From NCBI GenBank assembly GCA_015680685.1, contig MNCI01004990.1:144737-208736 (forward strand): a stretch of 64,000 nucleotides of DNA. Reading direction: 5' to 3'. The position numbers and the translations under genes are program-made. The stretch's first letter is position 1. Each line of letters opens with the position of its first letter. The notes under the pieces are model-generated. The model did no database searches and was not told where the DNA came from. It saw only the letters and a list, made by a program, of their open reading frames with translations. This stretch comes from Gnetum montanum. Lineage: Eukaryota; Streptophyta; Gnetopsida; Gnetales; Gnetaceae. Below are positions 12,310 to 24,018 of this stretch, in pieces.

Positions 12310-14031
12310 AAGACCATGCAGGCATGTAACATGTCCTTGAGGTAACTTAGTTTTTGGATCCTAAGACCATGTCCAATGCATAGTACTAATCAAGACAAAT
12401 CCAACAATACAAATTTTGTCCTGATCAAACTTAGAGATATCTCGGTTCAAAATTTCTTATTCTAAGTGCATTTTTTAAATAATAAATTATTAAATTAATT
12501 AATTAATTATTACAAAATATTTTTTTTAATCTTGTGGATTGAACTTGTGACCTTGGATTGACTACCCTAGCCCTACAATGACATCTATTAATGCAACCTA
12601 CCATTGCCTACCTCTCCTACCTAAAATAAGAAAAATTTGCAAGCTGCGTAGCCCTACAAGGGCGAAACTGATCCACTAGAACTGTGTAACCCCTAAGAGT
12701 GTAGTGCAACCCCATATTGAAGCCACCTAGCTATTTTAAGGCTATGCAAGCCCACACTGCAGTCATCAACCGTTGTTGTTCCCCCTCCTCCCAGTTGCCT
12801 ACCACTATGTCATGCCTTTGCCTTCCACCATGTTTCCCCATTGAAACTCTCCCAAAAAAATCCTCCAAAATCCTTATTGTACTCCTTTCCATGCACTATT
12901 GGTGCTAGGTGCACTATTTTCTCCTCCACCATTGCTGCCACCATCATCACCTTCACTACTGCTGAAAAAGTCACCAAACATTTCAATAGTCTATGATGTC
13001 CATGTGTAGCGTTGTCATAGAGAGCACAAAAAATCTTGCCTTTCATGATGCACTATGAATACCAGGAATGCTAGAAATTCCTACCTTTCCATGATGCACC
13101 ATGAACGCTAGGAAAGCTATAAATTCATACCTTCCACAATGCATTGCAGACACCATGCATGCCGAAAAATCCTACTTTCTACAAGGCATCCTGAACACCA
13201 CAAATGCTGAAAAATCTTGTCTCCCATAGAGCTCCATGGACATTAAAGAATCCCACCTACCTCCCCCAAATCTTCAAAGGACACTACCAACACCATCAAC
13301 CTACCATTTTGGAAAGATTGACAATAGGAAAATTTTTCATAAATTGAAAATAAAATAAAATTTTTCATCAATCAATTAACCAAAAAATTTCAAATGGCAG
13401 GAAAATGGGTGGTAAAATTCAAATAAAAATACATGAAAATATTTTCAAAAAAATACAATGTGACACATCAACAGTAACTGAGGTAAAAATTTTATAATTA
13501 AGTGTGTTCATTCTCAAATAGTACTAGGATGGATGACCTTTGAGGAAGGCTTGCTTTCTATGCCTAAAGTTGTCAACTTCAAAAGCCATAAATTTTGATT
13601 ATATAAGCCTTTTTCAAGTAAACAATGAGTCATTTCCTACAGATTTCAATCTCCTAGGCACAATGGTAGAGCCAGATCTATCCCATGAGTCTCTAAAAAT
13701 TTTTTTTTACTCCTTGTCAAACATGATGCCTCAAGACCCTTGGAGACTCATTTTAGCATAACTTAAACATACAATGTCCAATTCTAACATATGCATAATC
13801 ATTCCTAATACTTTTCAGCCTTATGAACTTAATGGTGAATTCAAATTTATCATCTAAGTACCCAGTAATTCAATGATATCTTAAACTATGTCTTAAAAAG
13901 ACATAACTTATACTAACCATCCCTAACAATTTAATTGTTGGGGCTAACAAATTTAACCTCTTAGGCCATACTAGGCCTTAGGCTTAATTTCTTAGCCCAT
14001 GATGTTAAATAGTCTTGGCTCACTAACCCCT
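12310..14031. other. Unassigned AT-rich DNA left of the Tat element
   Basis: No recognised gene. A degenerate tandem array lies at 13044-13224. Short open frames at 12717-12908 and 13540-13761 show no family resemblance that I recognise. Confidence 0.45.
13044..13224. repeat. 45-bp tandem repeat, four copies
   Basis: Four diverged units of 45-46 bp, each opening near 'catgatgca' and ending '..ctttc'. A partial unit precedes them. Confidence 0.7.
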
Positions 14032-14216
14032 AGTATTGAAACACCGTAAAAATTGTGAGTCGGCCTCAGGCGAAGATTCATGATTCAGGCAAGAGTACAT
14101 GTCAGAATTCCAGAAGGGAGAACAAGGCAGCGCAAAACAAAGGGGCGCGCAGCATCAAGTCTTCGGTTTCCTTTGCAGATTTCCAATCTTACTATGTTTT
14201 CTGTCTTTACGTTGTA

Positions 14217-14636
14217 TTACGCAACACAGCGTAATGATGTGTAAATTTGTTTAACATACTCTGGTATCAGGAGGCGACTTACTTCAGTAGATTTGTAGAG
14301 GCTTAAGCAGCGCAATATGCAACTTCTCGAATATTGTGCTAAGTCTTTTGTCCAAGGCCAAGTTTACGTTCTGTTACGCAACGCATGCGTGATGAGCTTC
14401 AAAGAAGCCAAAGGCAAAGTCTAAAGACGCATAACAGATTGGCTCCTTTCCTTTTACAGGTTGACCGCCTTACGCTCGATACGCAACGTAGCGTGTGTCA
14501 GCATAAGTCATCGTCAAGATAATCACTCCTTACGCTTTGCTATGCTCCGCGGCGTAAAAAAGCGTAAGACAGCCTAAATCCATTGTTTTCACGCTTTGTT
14601 ACGCTCTTGCACACGACGCAATGCGTATGAGCGTAA
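14217..14636. promoter_or_regulatory. TTACGC/GCGTAA motif array in U3
   Basis: Nine copies of the hexamer TTACGC or its complement GCGTAA occur at 14217, 14229, 14374, 14470, 14530, 14552, 14562, 14599 and 14631. Further TACGC/GCGTA pentamers lie nearby. Pairs are often arranged as inverted repeats. They may bind a regulator; this is inference. Confidence 0.5.
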
Positions 14637-14774
14637 TATAGTCTAAAATCAGCTGAGACATGCCCGATGCACGTTTGCTATCCATACGCACAATACGCAG
14701 ATGGGCGTATTGTGCATGATCGTGAACTTCGACACAAAGATGGTCAGCTCAATGATGTTTTGAAAATTTTGAAA

Positions 14775-14780
14775 CACGTG
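14775..14780 (+). promoter_or_regulatory. G-box (CACGTG) upstream of the LTR TATA box
   Basis: ACACGTGT lies about 40 bp before the TATA box and is kept in the right LTR. CACGTG is a known binding core for plant bZIP and bHLH factors. Confidence 0.55.
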
Positions 14781-14817
14781 TCATCACAGCTGTGCCTTCT
14801 CCACATGTTGTCAAACT

Positions 14818-14825
14818 TATAAATA
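14818..14825 (+). promoter_or_regulatory. TATA box of the Tat element
   Basis: TATAAATA, conserved at 30259-30266 in the right LTR. Transcription would start near 14850. Confidence 0.7.
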
Positions 14826-15602
14826 CTTTAGTTGACAAAGATACAAAAGAGGACACAACACAGAGAAACAGAGAGAGCAGCATTTTGACAATTCCTTAGC
14901 AGCACTATCTTTTAACAGAGACAGGAGACATTTTTGCAAAAGATAATTGGCAGCAGGAGTGATTAGTCCTTTGGGCGAGGTTACAACTCTCTCTCCATCG
15001 GCAATCATTGGCAATCCTGAGCAGAGACTACTCAAGGCGAAAGGAGCAGGTCAGAGATCGAAAGATCATCCGGTGTGGCTTACGAGTTCTATAGGCCAGA
15101 AGCAATTGATTGATAGACAATAGAGCTTGACCTTCCTTGCATCCCATCTCTAGCCTACAAGGTAGATCGGGTTCCATTCTGTACCTCTACTTGGACAGTT
15201 TTCTTGTTATTTTGTGTCTATTTTGCACAAGATAATCGGGGTCTCCCCTGTGTAACTTGGTATACAAAATACTCGTTTTGTCGGGTCAAAGCACAGATCT
15301 TGACATCACACATTTCTCTCGTTTCTGATTTCTTTTATCGCATTAACGTTGTCATTATTACCATTTATCTACATCATTTTGCTCTCATTTTGCAACTTGT
15401 CGAATCAAATCTCTCCATGAAATATTCATAATCTCTATCGATTTACTGATTTAGTAAGTCCCTGTCTGATCGACAAGACCGTTCAGGGCACTATGGATTC
15501 ATTTTCTCTAGCACAGCCCTCGCACGGATCCGTGGTTAAGACTGTGTACATGGATTTTGTTTGGTATTCCAGCTGCCGAAATTTTCCATCGTTACAGTTT
15601 TC

Positions 15603-15620
15603 TGGCGCTAGAAGGAGGGC
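15603..15620 (+). promoter_or_regulatory. Candidate primer-binding site of the Tat element
   Basis: TGGCGCTAGAAGGAGGGC begins six bases after the LTR end. It starts with the obligatory TGG complementary to the CCA end of a tRNA. I cannot assign the tRNA from memory. Confidence 0.65.
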
Positions 15621-15841
15621 TAAACCTCTGATCCGTATTTTTTTGGGTAGCCCTGTTAGCGATCTATACCCAAAACCGTAAACGTAATACCTCTAGGGAA
15701 TTCTACGGTAAACCGAGTGGTGTAGATCGGTCACAGGAACGATTCCTTTGGAATCCTACAGGGTAGAAAGCCTATTCGTGATTTCTTTTGCCAGCCATCT
15801 TTTAGATCCAGTCATTTATTGTCAAGTAATCTACCTGACCA

Positions 15842-18800
15842 ATGGATTCATCTTACACAACCACAATCGCCATGGTCGCTGCCGATTTGGGTGCCACATC
15901 TGTGAATCCCATCGCCACCACCAGACCCACTTCTGGTGTCGTAGAACCTCAAGGGCCATCACGTCGGTCATTGAGACTGCAGGGAAAAGACCCTGTATTT
16001 ACCATCGTGACCCCTGAGGAATACAACTTCATCTGCGTCAAGATCCAAGAGAAGCTAGCCCTTAGCTGAGCCGAAATCGAGGCAAAACGAAATTTCGAGA
16101 TGATCCATCGAGGAGGTCAGGATTTCACTCCAACAGCTTATGACATCATCCCTTTAACAGACCATCACCATGGAATTATAACACAGTTGGTCATGGCTAA
16201 GAGTTAGGCTACCAGGGCTATGTTGGAAGCCCAGAACAGGGAGAAAGAGGAAGATGAGTTTGCGGCCCAGTCTGAGCATTCATATCACACTCTGAGCCCC
16301 CATACCTACATTAATCCTTTATTCCCTCTCAACGAAGAAGCAGCCCCTCTCAATCCCGCCATGACCACACAGACGCACATCCCTGTCATNNNNNNNNNNN
16401 NNNNNNNNNNNNNNNNNNNNNNNNNNNNNNNNNNNNNNNNNNNNNNNNNNNNNNNNNNNNNNNNNNNNNNNNNNNNNNNNNNNNNNNNNNNNNNNNNNNN
16501 NNNNNNNNNNNNNNNNNNNNNNNNNNNNNNNNNNNNNNNNCTCAACAAACCACCACTTTCATTCAGCCGCAGACGTCCGTCCAACAGCCCACCGCGAGTC
16601 AGTGGAACATCCCGTAGCATCACATAACCAGTCTGCAGTACATGGTGTGTAACCCTCGGTTACACCCGCAATGTATGTCCCGCAAATGGTCCCGCAATAT
16701 CCCTATCCTTATCCTGCACAGCCGGCGGCGGCTAACCTTTCTTCTCAAACCAGTGGGTGGTGGTCCTCACAGGCCCCCTGTCTACAGGGATCCCTGCCCT
16801 ACCATCCGCCAACCAGAAAATTCCGTCGTTTCCACTTCCCGGCACCGCTCCCCCAGTTCAACCCCCTATGCCTTCTGCGCAGCCATCTTCATCGACAAGT
16901 TTAGACCAGGCCTTCTTGCTTATTCAAACCCTCACTGAGGAGGTTAGGCATCTTAAGGCCGCTGGCTCAGAAACTATACACATCATGGACTTTTACCAAG
17001 ATGATCCTATTAGTTCAGTGGTCCCTATGCTGTCGTTACCACCGGGGATGTCCTTGCCTCATTTTACCAAGTACAATGGGGAGGGGGATCCTAACGCTCA
17101 CTTGGTCACATTCAGATCTAAATCCTTGTTGTTGCAATAGTGGCCTCACATGATTATCCGCGTCTTTGCTATGTCGTTGATAGGGAAAGCTCTAGATTGG
17201 TATCGAGCCCTCCCACACTCTTCCATTTCAACCTTGGAAGAACTTCTAACACAGTTCGTGACTCGCTTTAAATACAACTTAAAGCCGGAAGTCACGCTAG
17301 ATCAACTCATGGGAGTGAAACAAGACCCGCGCGAACCAGTCCTGAAATTCATACAGCGCTGGAGTGCTACTTTGAATGAAATCCGTGAGCCAATCGCGGA
17401 GCCATACTTACTGGCCATCTTCAAATGAGCAGTCAACGACTTTATCAAGTCAAACCTGTATTATGTTTCCCCTAACTCCTTGCACCAGGCCTTCGCCCAA
17501 ACTAAAAGCATCCAGGATGTTGTGGAGGCCAGCAAAGACCCGGCGTATGTTACCTACAAGAATGCTCACAACAAAGGCAAGGACAAAGGTAAGGCGACGA
17601 CAACGACAGTGGCTGCAGTGGCTGAGGGCACAAAGAACAGGAACAAGAAGGCACCTACGGTGCCTCCTGAGACCACGGCCAGCGCGGGTAGCACTAGCCA
17701 AGACACAGTTGCCCCTGAACAGCCCCCCTAGCCAAAATCGAACTTTGAGCGTAAAGACCGCTCAATGTATACAGCCCTCCCTATAAAACACTCAGAATTG
17801 TTGAAACAATTGTTAGGGGTAGGATACATTCAACCCAAAAGGGTATCTGAAGAAGCTCTAAAGCATCATAGACGCCATTGTGAATTGCTGAAGAGCCCTT
17901 CTTTAGCCCTACCTAACGAACCACCAGTTCCAAGATCCTTCAGGCTGGACCGTTTCTGTGACTACCACCAGTTGTGTGGTCATGACACAGATTACTGTTG
18001 GGCGTTGAAGGATGACATTCAACGCATGATCAACGAAAGTCATTTAAAACTAGACGGCAGTAGTCCAACACGTCCAGAAAACCAAGCGCTGCATGTGTAT
18101 AAGGATCCGTTGAATGCAAACGACGCACCTTATACTATCAACGTGGTGAGTATGGATGGTGAGAGGAAAGTACTACCCAAACAACCATTTGTTTTGCATG
18201 TACCTACCAGCTCACCAAAGGGGGCAAACCTTTCATTGACAGCTAGTGATGCCTCAAGGCCACCCTTTATTATTCGGGCACCTTCTCAAGATGCCACTCA
18301 GCCAGGTAGTAACAACAAAGCTGCAGCCTCATCCGCGCCCGCACCTAGGGCACCTTTCATCATCAGGGCACCGAAACCACCAACTGCTCCTTTCATGTAG
18401 GGGCAGGCCTCTAATCAAAGTCGCCAACCATCACCCGACAAACGAAAGGGAGAGAACACTTATGTTAACACTACAAAAGACCACTCTATGCTCGGCTTCC
18501 TTAAGCCTAGGCCCTTGGCCTCTGTGCCTTCGCCTGTATCTCAGAGGTAGGATAAAGGTGCAAAAACGTAGCCACCCCTTTTCGGCAAGAAAAAGAACAA
18601 TCCCTCGACTGACACCATCCCACCTCAGGAGATTCGTCTCTTGGGACGAATGGAGGAAGACAAGGGGCATGAACAACCTAGCCGAGGGAAGGATCTCCTC
18701 GATGCATTTCAACAGGTCAAACGGGCTCTAAAACAAAAAAATACAACGCTGAGCCTCTATGACCTGCTAATGACATCCCAAGAACACCGTGAGGCTATGG

Positions 18801-19543
18801 TCCGCGTGCTAACATCCATACCTGTGGATGAAGGCTTACCAGCGGAGGAGGAAGTGATACACGCTGTCATGTTTCCTTCTGAAGCTAAACGACCTAAGCC
18901 TACCTCACTAACTTTTCATGACGAGTGCATCAAAGATGATCCCGAGAAAGGTCAGGTGACAACTGAACCCATGTTCATCACTATTCGGATCGGTCAGTAC
19001 TGGATCCGGAGGGTACACGCGGACGATGGCGCAGCTACGAATGTCGTCCCTTATCCCATCGTGGATAGGCTGGGTCTGGTCGACCAGATCATTCCCACAA
19101 CGACAACATGCGTAAAGTCGTTCACTGGAGCAAGGGTTCAAGTCAAGGGGATGGTGCGTATCGAGTTCGTGGCAGGGGATCAATTCCCAACGGATGCCAC
19201 ATTCCTAGTCGTCGAGGAGATGCCTGGGTTCAACTTGATCTTAGGGAGGTCCTGGTTAGCCCAGCTGAGGCCAGTTTCATCACTGATACATCAGGAAATA
19301 CACCTACCCTATGCAGGAGGGGAGGTCATAATACGCGGTGATGAAATCACCCCCGAGGCTGTCAACAACATTGAAAAAGAACAGGATTCAGAGATAGAAA
19401 CATCGGACAATCAAACCCATCCCCGAATCCCTCAACAAATTGAAACCACTGATGACAGTCTAGCCTAGGCTAACCTGCCATTTCAGGATGGCAGCATAAA
19501 GGAGTCAGACCATAAATCTCTCTGTCCTTACGGAACACTGAAT
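15842..19543 (+). pseudogene. gag-protease of the Tat element (first exon of gag-pol)
   Basis: The start is ATG 15842, the first in-frame start after the leader. Gag core: LPPGMSLPHFTKYNGEGDPN (from about 17035), then ALDWYRALP and LLTQFVTRF (17150-17428). A zinc-finger-like CDYHQLCGHDTDYC (17957-17998) has the C/H spacing usual in Tat gag. Protease: HADDGAATNVV with the active Asp near 19022, and ILGRSWL near 19237. In-frame nonsense codons: TGA 16067, TAG 16205, TAG 17138, TGA 17426, TAG 17729, TAG 18398, TAG 18548, TAG 18569 and TAG 19466. All could derive from CGA or CAG by C-to-T. The Pro-rich linker at 16541-16757 is frame-disturbed beside an N gap. The exon is predicted to end at AAT/GTAAAG (19543), phase 0. 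Confidence 0.88.
16390..16540. other. Assembly gap (151 N) in gag
   Basis: A run of N in the low-complexity linker between the gag N-terminal part and core. Confidence 0.99.
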
Positions 19544-19823
19544 GTAAAGGCCATTAGGAAACAATTGCGAATTAGTGATTGAACCAAATGGCATTTACGT
19601 GCATCATCATTTTTTTTACCGATTATCGCTGTTTACATTTAGCAGTTCATTTTCATTCAATACATATTTACACTACAAAAATTTTCAAATGTTTACGCTT
19701 GTCATTCCTTACGCTATTGCATTTCTGTTATGTACGCTATTTACGTCTTTTGATCATTCTAGTCCAATTATGCAAAAACATACATTTACCATCAATTACG
19801 CTTTCCATATTACGCAAAGGAGG

Positions 19824-19980
19824 CCCGCAATGGCCTTAAACTAGTCATGGCCCACAATGGCCTAAAACTAGCCAAGGCCTGAAATGGCCTAAAACTAGCT
19901 TCCGGATTACGCAAACGCCCATAATGGCCCGCGATGTCCTAAAACTAGTGACAGCCCGCTACGGCCTTAAACGAGCAATT
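19824..19980 (+). repeat. Degenerate repeat (about 5 units) beyond the antisense gene 3' end
   Basis: Units resemble gcccgcwaygrcctaaaactagc and recur about every 25-35 bp. The same core occurs in the larger array after pol (27845-28330), in the same orientation. Confidence 0.7.
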
Positions 19981-20133
19981 CCATTCCGTCGCAACATAAA
20001 TTAGGCAAAATCGTCAACAACTACACTTACGCTTTGCAGAAAAAAAACACAAAAATAAATAACATTCAAAATAGTCGCAAGATATTATAGCTAGTCTTTC
20101 AGTGATACACATAAAACCATGCGTAAACTACAA

Positions 20134-23100
20134 TTACGCATTTCCTCTCATGCCATTGTCACCAATGTCTCTCAAGTCAGGCTCTAGACCTAATAAATCG
20201 TCCTCTAGTGGGCCTTCTCTTTTGGAAAGTATTCCTTCATGAGTAATTTCCTCTTCACGAGGTTCTTGCTCTAACACCAGCTCCACAGGAGGACGCTCTT
20301 CCTCACTACGCCCCTCTTCTTATGTTTGCCACTCAGCTAGCTCACCTTCTTTATCCTCTTCTGGTACCTAAATGCGGAGAAATATATTAACAAAACAGCA
20401 CTTGACAACATAGTCATGCTTAAACTTACTCACGATGGCCCTGCTTCCGCAGCAAAGGGAAGCTTGGGGGGGCCGGTCCACAGGCGCTCCATAATCTCAT
20501 CCTCAGTCAGGTCAGGCCACACTCCATCTCCCAGAGCAGCTCCAGCCTTCACTTTCCCTTTCTCCACGCTAGTCCAACGAGGTGGGTCAGGGAAGAAGGT
20601 AGGGACGGTAGTTTTACCCCCAGGGAGAGTCACCTCCCTTTCTGGGGACGCACTTACCATCACCTGTTCTTGAAACTTCTTGAAGGCTTCAGATGCCCCA
20701 ATGACGTCGAGGAAGACTCGCAAGGATTGAGCTTCGACGGCAAAATCACGATAATGCTTACGATAAACGATGCTTTCTCGCTTATACAAATGCTTGTGGT
20801 CCTTTTCTTTCTGCCCCCATTCTTGCACACTTGCGCAGAAATCCCTCCAGTCTTGGCTTTTTTGAGCTAACAGCTCTATTTGCATCCGCCGCTCTACCAA
20901 CGCCTGACTGGTTTGCACGCTGTTCTTGATGGCAGTCCAATAACGGGAGTAATCGATAACAGCAGTACACCAGTCTTCGTCACCTATTTCCCGTGCCTGT
21001 AGGAACTCACATCGCGACCTTAGGTCTCCGACCTCCTTGGTCAGAGATTCATTCTTCTGCTCTAACCTTTGCACCCTTTTCCAGAGGCTTTCACTTACAC
21101 CCTTACGTTCCCATAAGGAGCGAGTCGAGTGTAACGCACATTTACGCATCTCTTCATAAATGTGGGGTGGCATGACCGCCCCATTTGATGGAGGCTCCAC
21201 TGTGTCCAGGTCAATGGGCTCCGTTGGGTCCCATCGAAGGCGAGCTCCTAACAGTAAACATCATTAATGCATATGAAACAGAATCACTGTATAATAAAAT
21301 AAACTTATTATAGCCTCAACGTACCAGCTCCAGGATCGACGCGCTCAAGGCGCTCAATCATATCGTTGACAACACCTTCCATGAAGGTGAACTTGTCAGG
21401 AAAGTCTCTCCACGCTCTACTCACAGCGGCGGAAGTAGACGTATCCTCTCCTCCTGCAGCGTAGTCAAGTTAGAAATTCTAATTACTAACAGAACTTCTC
21501 AAAATTTCCAACACGCTCATTACCTCTACCGGTAACAGTGCGGAGCCTGCCAATATCTTCTGCCTCCTCCCTCGCTTCACGCACAAGAGTCTATGCATCG
21601 CTGGTCCCAACAGTTGGGGCCGTTTCACGCACAAGAGTCTGTGTGTCGCTGGTCCCAACAGCTGGGGCCACTTCATGCACAAGAGCCTGTGCGTCTCTTG
21701 TCCCTACAGCCAGAGCCTCCTCATGCACAAGGGTCTGTGCATGGCCCACCCTAACAGCTGGGGCCTCTTTTTCTAAAACTGAGGCCCCTTCCCCACGACC
21801 TAGTATCACTGCCCCTGTTTCAGGGGTCAGCTGCTCCGTAACTTTCCCTGGACATATCACACAATACTCTTAATATATCATTAGCAAAACGTCGAAGGAA
21901 GGCTATGAAGAAGGCGTAATGCATGTTGAAACGAGACTCGAGCTTCTTACGAAGCCTGATCATCTCAGTGCGTAGTCCCTCAACAAAATAGCTTGCCCAA
22001 TTGAACTGGGTCCCTTCCTCCAGAACCTCTCTCATAATACGGGTCTGCTCTAAGGAAAAGAACCTCCCCTATGAGAGGGTTTTGGGGAAAGTCCAGGCCC
22101 GAAAAATGGGGTAAACTGTCTTGGCGACTTCCAGTTAGATCCGTTCACAAGGGATCCCTTTAGGCTCCCTCTTAACCCCTACCCACTCCTCTAGCCACTC
22201 CTGACAAGAGAGAGTCCTCTTCGCCTTCTCCTCTATGGGAAGGCTGTTAGAAGAGACCCCGGAAAGGTCTTCAAAGAGTTGAGCATCAATGTCAAAACTT
22301 ACACGTACGTTATGAACGCGCGTGCAAAAACGCTCTGCCTTTTCACTAAAGGAGTTGACCAGGGTTAGCATTTCACTGGCGGGGACATCAGGAGTCACGG
22401 CTAAAAATAAATGCATTAGCCTTGCTTCTCATATCTTGGTGACCACCACAATTGGGGCCGCCGCATGGCTGAGCCAGCGTTGTGCATCCTTGATGTCGCC
22501 GTAGCGAAAGAGAACGATATTCGCCTCGCGGCCGAAAATTGTAAGGGTAATCTCCCGAGATTCCCTAACTGAACAATGTGAGACATAGGTCAAACAAAAA
22601 CATTATTATGCGGGACTCACAATTCACAATTGCATTACACAACAATAGAATACGCAGCATTTTTACCAAGACCAAATGGCAAAGGAAATGGAGGAAGTTT
22701 CCTCTGCACGTCCTCAACGGTAAGGGGTGCGTCCAAGGTCCAATCGTCATGTAGCCAACCGAGATTCTGGCAATTCTCGAAAGCGTCAGCATAGCGGGTA
22801 GGATACTCATGAATATCGAAGCTAATCTGCCCCATCACACCCGCGCGTATGTTGCTCGTTGAGGTAAACACCTTTATCGCCGTTTCAGTCCATGACAAAG
22901 TATCGCCATCCCCTACTAACCTATTTTCATGAATGAAAAACCTGTACCATACCACATAGGTTTATCTCATGCTTTACAAACTCAGACAATAGACATATAA
23001 TGACTATATAGCCAACACAATCACTTACCCGCCTAAGTAGTATGCTGTCCCTGGTGGGTTCTGGAAGTAAGTCGAGACATGGAAGGCCATGAACAAAGTG

Positions 23101-23861
23101 TTGTACGCATGGTAGCAACTAAACTGGGCCATTTCCCAGATCCAACTTAAGCACCGCAAACCTCGGGCGCTAAGTTCTCGGTCCTGGGGACGACCAGTAT
23201 CGATGGCCCCGTCTGTCAAGAAAGCCAAAATTCCTTGCGTGGAACCCACTAACAGGTGCTCCAAAATGGCACCAGTAATATCCCCTCACAAATTAGACCA
23301 TATGATGACGTTGTAGTTACGTAGCAGAAACTGCAAAAACTCTAGCGCACCCTTGCGAAACCATATGGCATTCCCATGCAACCGAGTCTGCGAGGGTGGG
23401 ACATTAGGCACAATTGGGTTTATGTAGCATAAAACCCCAACAATGTCTAAGACGATTAAGATAGGTCTCAGCATAACATTGTACAGAAAACACAATAAAC
23501 AAATCAACGTTTAGATTCACGCTTGCACACAGAAAACCTACAAATTACATCTAGCTATTCATGCCGAAATCGCCCAAACCCTTGCAATAGCGCAAGGTTT
23601 TTCCCTGACGACGGCGATAGACGCAACCTCATTAAACCCTCGTCTTAACGTGAGATCCATAATCTAAAATCCTCATTTACATGAACGACGCCACAAGAAT
23701 AAACGCTGCTAAAACAACACAAGTACGCAAGGAATGGCCTACCGGTTCAAAGGCGTAGCATCCCGCACTTCGACCACGGCTTGCGAAGTGCGTTGCAGAT
23801 TCTCTTGCACCTTGTCGACGTTCACCAATTTCGTGTTCTTTCTTTTTGCTTTAGGCGCCAT
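20134..23861 (-). pseudogene. Nested antisense eight-exon gene, about 984 aa, HAD/FCP1-like N-terminus
   Basis: Predicted exons (minus strand): 23861-23743, 23466-23029, 22941-22667, 22568-21951, 21847-21524, 21453-21325, 21247-20430 and 20367-20134. Every join keeps frame. Most introns show plant-like GT..AG ends, such as GTAAGT at 23028 and GTAAGA at 21950. The start MAPKAKRKN is basic. Exon 2 resembles FCP1/NLI-interacting-factor HAD proteins: LIVLDIVGVL, FLRNYNVIIWSN and, later, NPPGTAYYLGG. The DDS-type motif appears lost. Exon 5 holds a 16-residue repeat, exon 7 a coiled coil (RVQRLEQKNESLTKEV) and exon 8 is acidic. Nonsense codons: TGA 23288, TGA 22431, TAA 22137, TAG 22071, TAG 21593, TGA 20432 and TAA 20322, all explainable by C-to-T. 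No frameshift is needed. Function unknown; gene structure is my inference. Confidence 0.72.
21573..21764 (-). repeat. 48-bp in-frame tandem repeat, four copies
   Basis: Four units encode 16 residues each, with a consensus like APAVGTSDAQTLVHEV. The last unit contains the TAG at 21593. All lie in exon 5 of the antisense gene. Confidence 0.88.
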
Positions 23862-24010
23862 TATTGCAGCTTCAAAGCCTTCACAGCCTTGCACTTTCAC
23901 GTCTTTGCAAACTACATGATTTCAGCCTTTACTCCTCTTCCTCTCGCCCTGGACAGTCATGAATTTGAATTTGCGATAGCCAACAGCCCGTTCTTACTGG
24001 AAACTGCTTA

Positions 24011-24018
24011 CTTATATA
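24011..24018 (-). promoter_or_regulatory. TATA box of the antisense gene
   Basis: TATATAAG on the minus strand, 150 bp upstream of the proposed ATG at 23861. This would give a 5' leader of about 120 bases. It lies inside the sense intron, independent of either LTR. Confidence 0.6.

Larger units (their letters stand above)
14037..15596 (+). repeat. 5' LTR of the Tat element
   Basis: 1560 bp, TGAAACAC.. to ..CGTTACA. The right copy is offset by exactly 15,441 bp at both ends and at the TATA box, so no net indel separates the two. U3 holds a dense array of TTACGC/GCGTAA motifs. Confidence 0.96.

Noticed and set aside
17376-17786. 136-residue basic plus-strand frame
   Set aside because: It is out of frame with gag, whose own frame continues through this stretch with conserved sequence.
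21538-21873. Plus-strand open frame with repeats (ASLVPT..)
   Set aside because: It is the shadow of the 48-bp repeat, which belongs to the minus-strand exon 5. The minus-strand frame joins its neighbours by splicing; this one does not.
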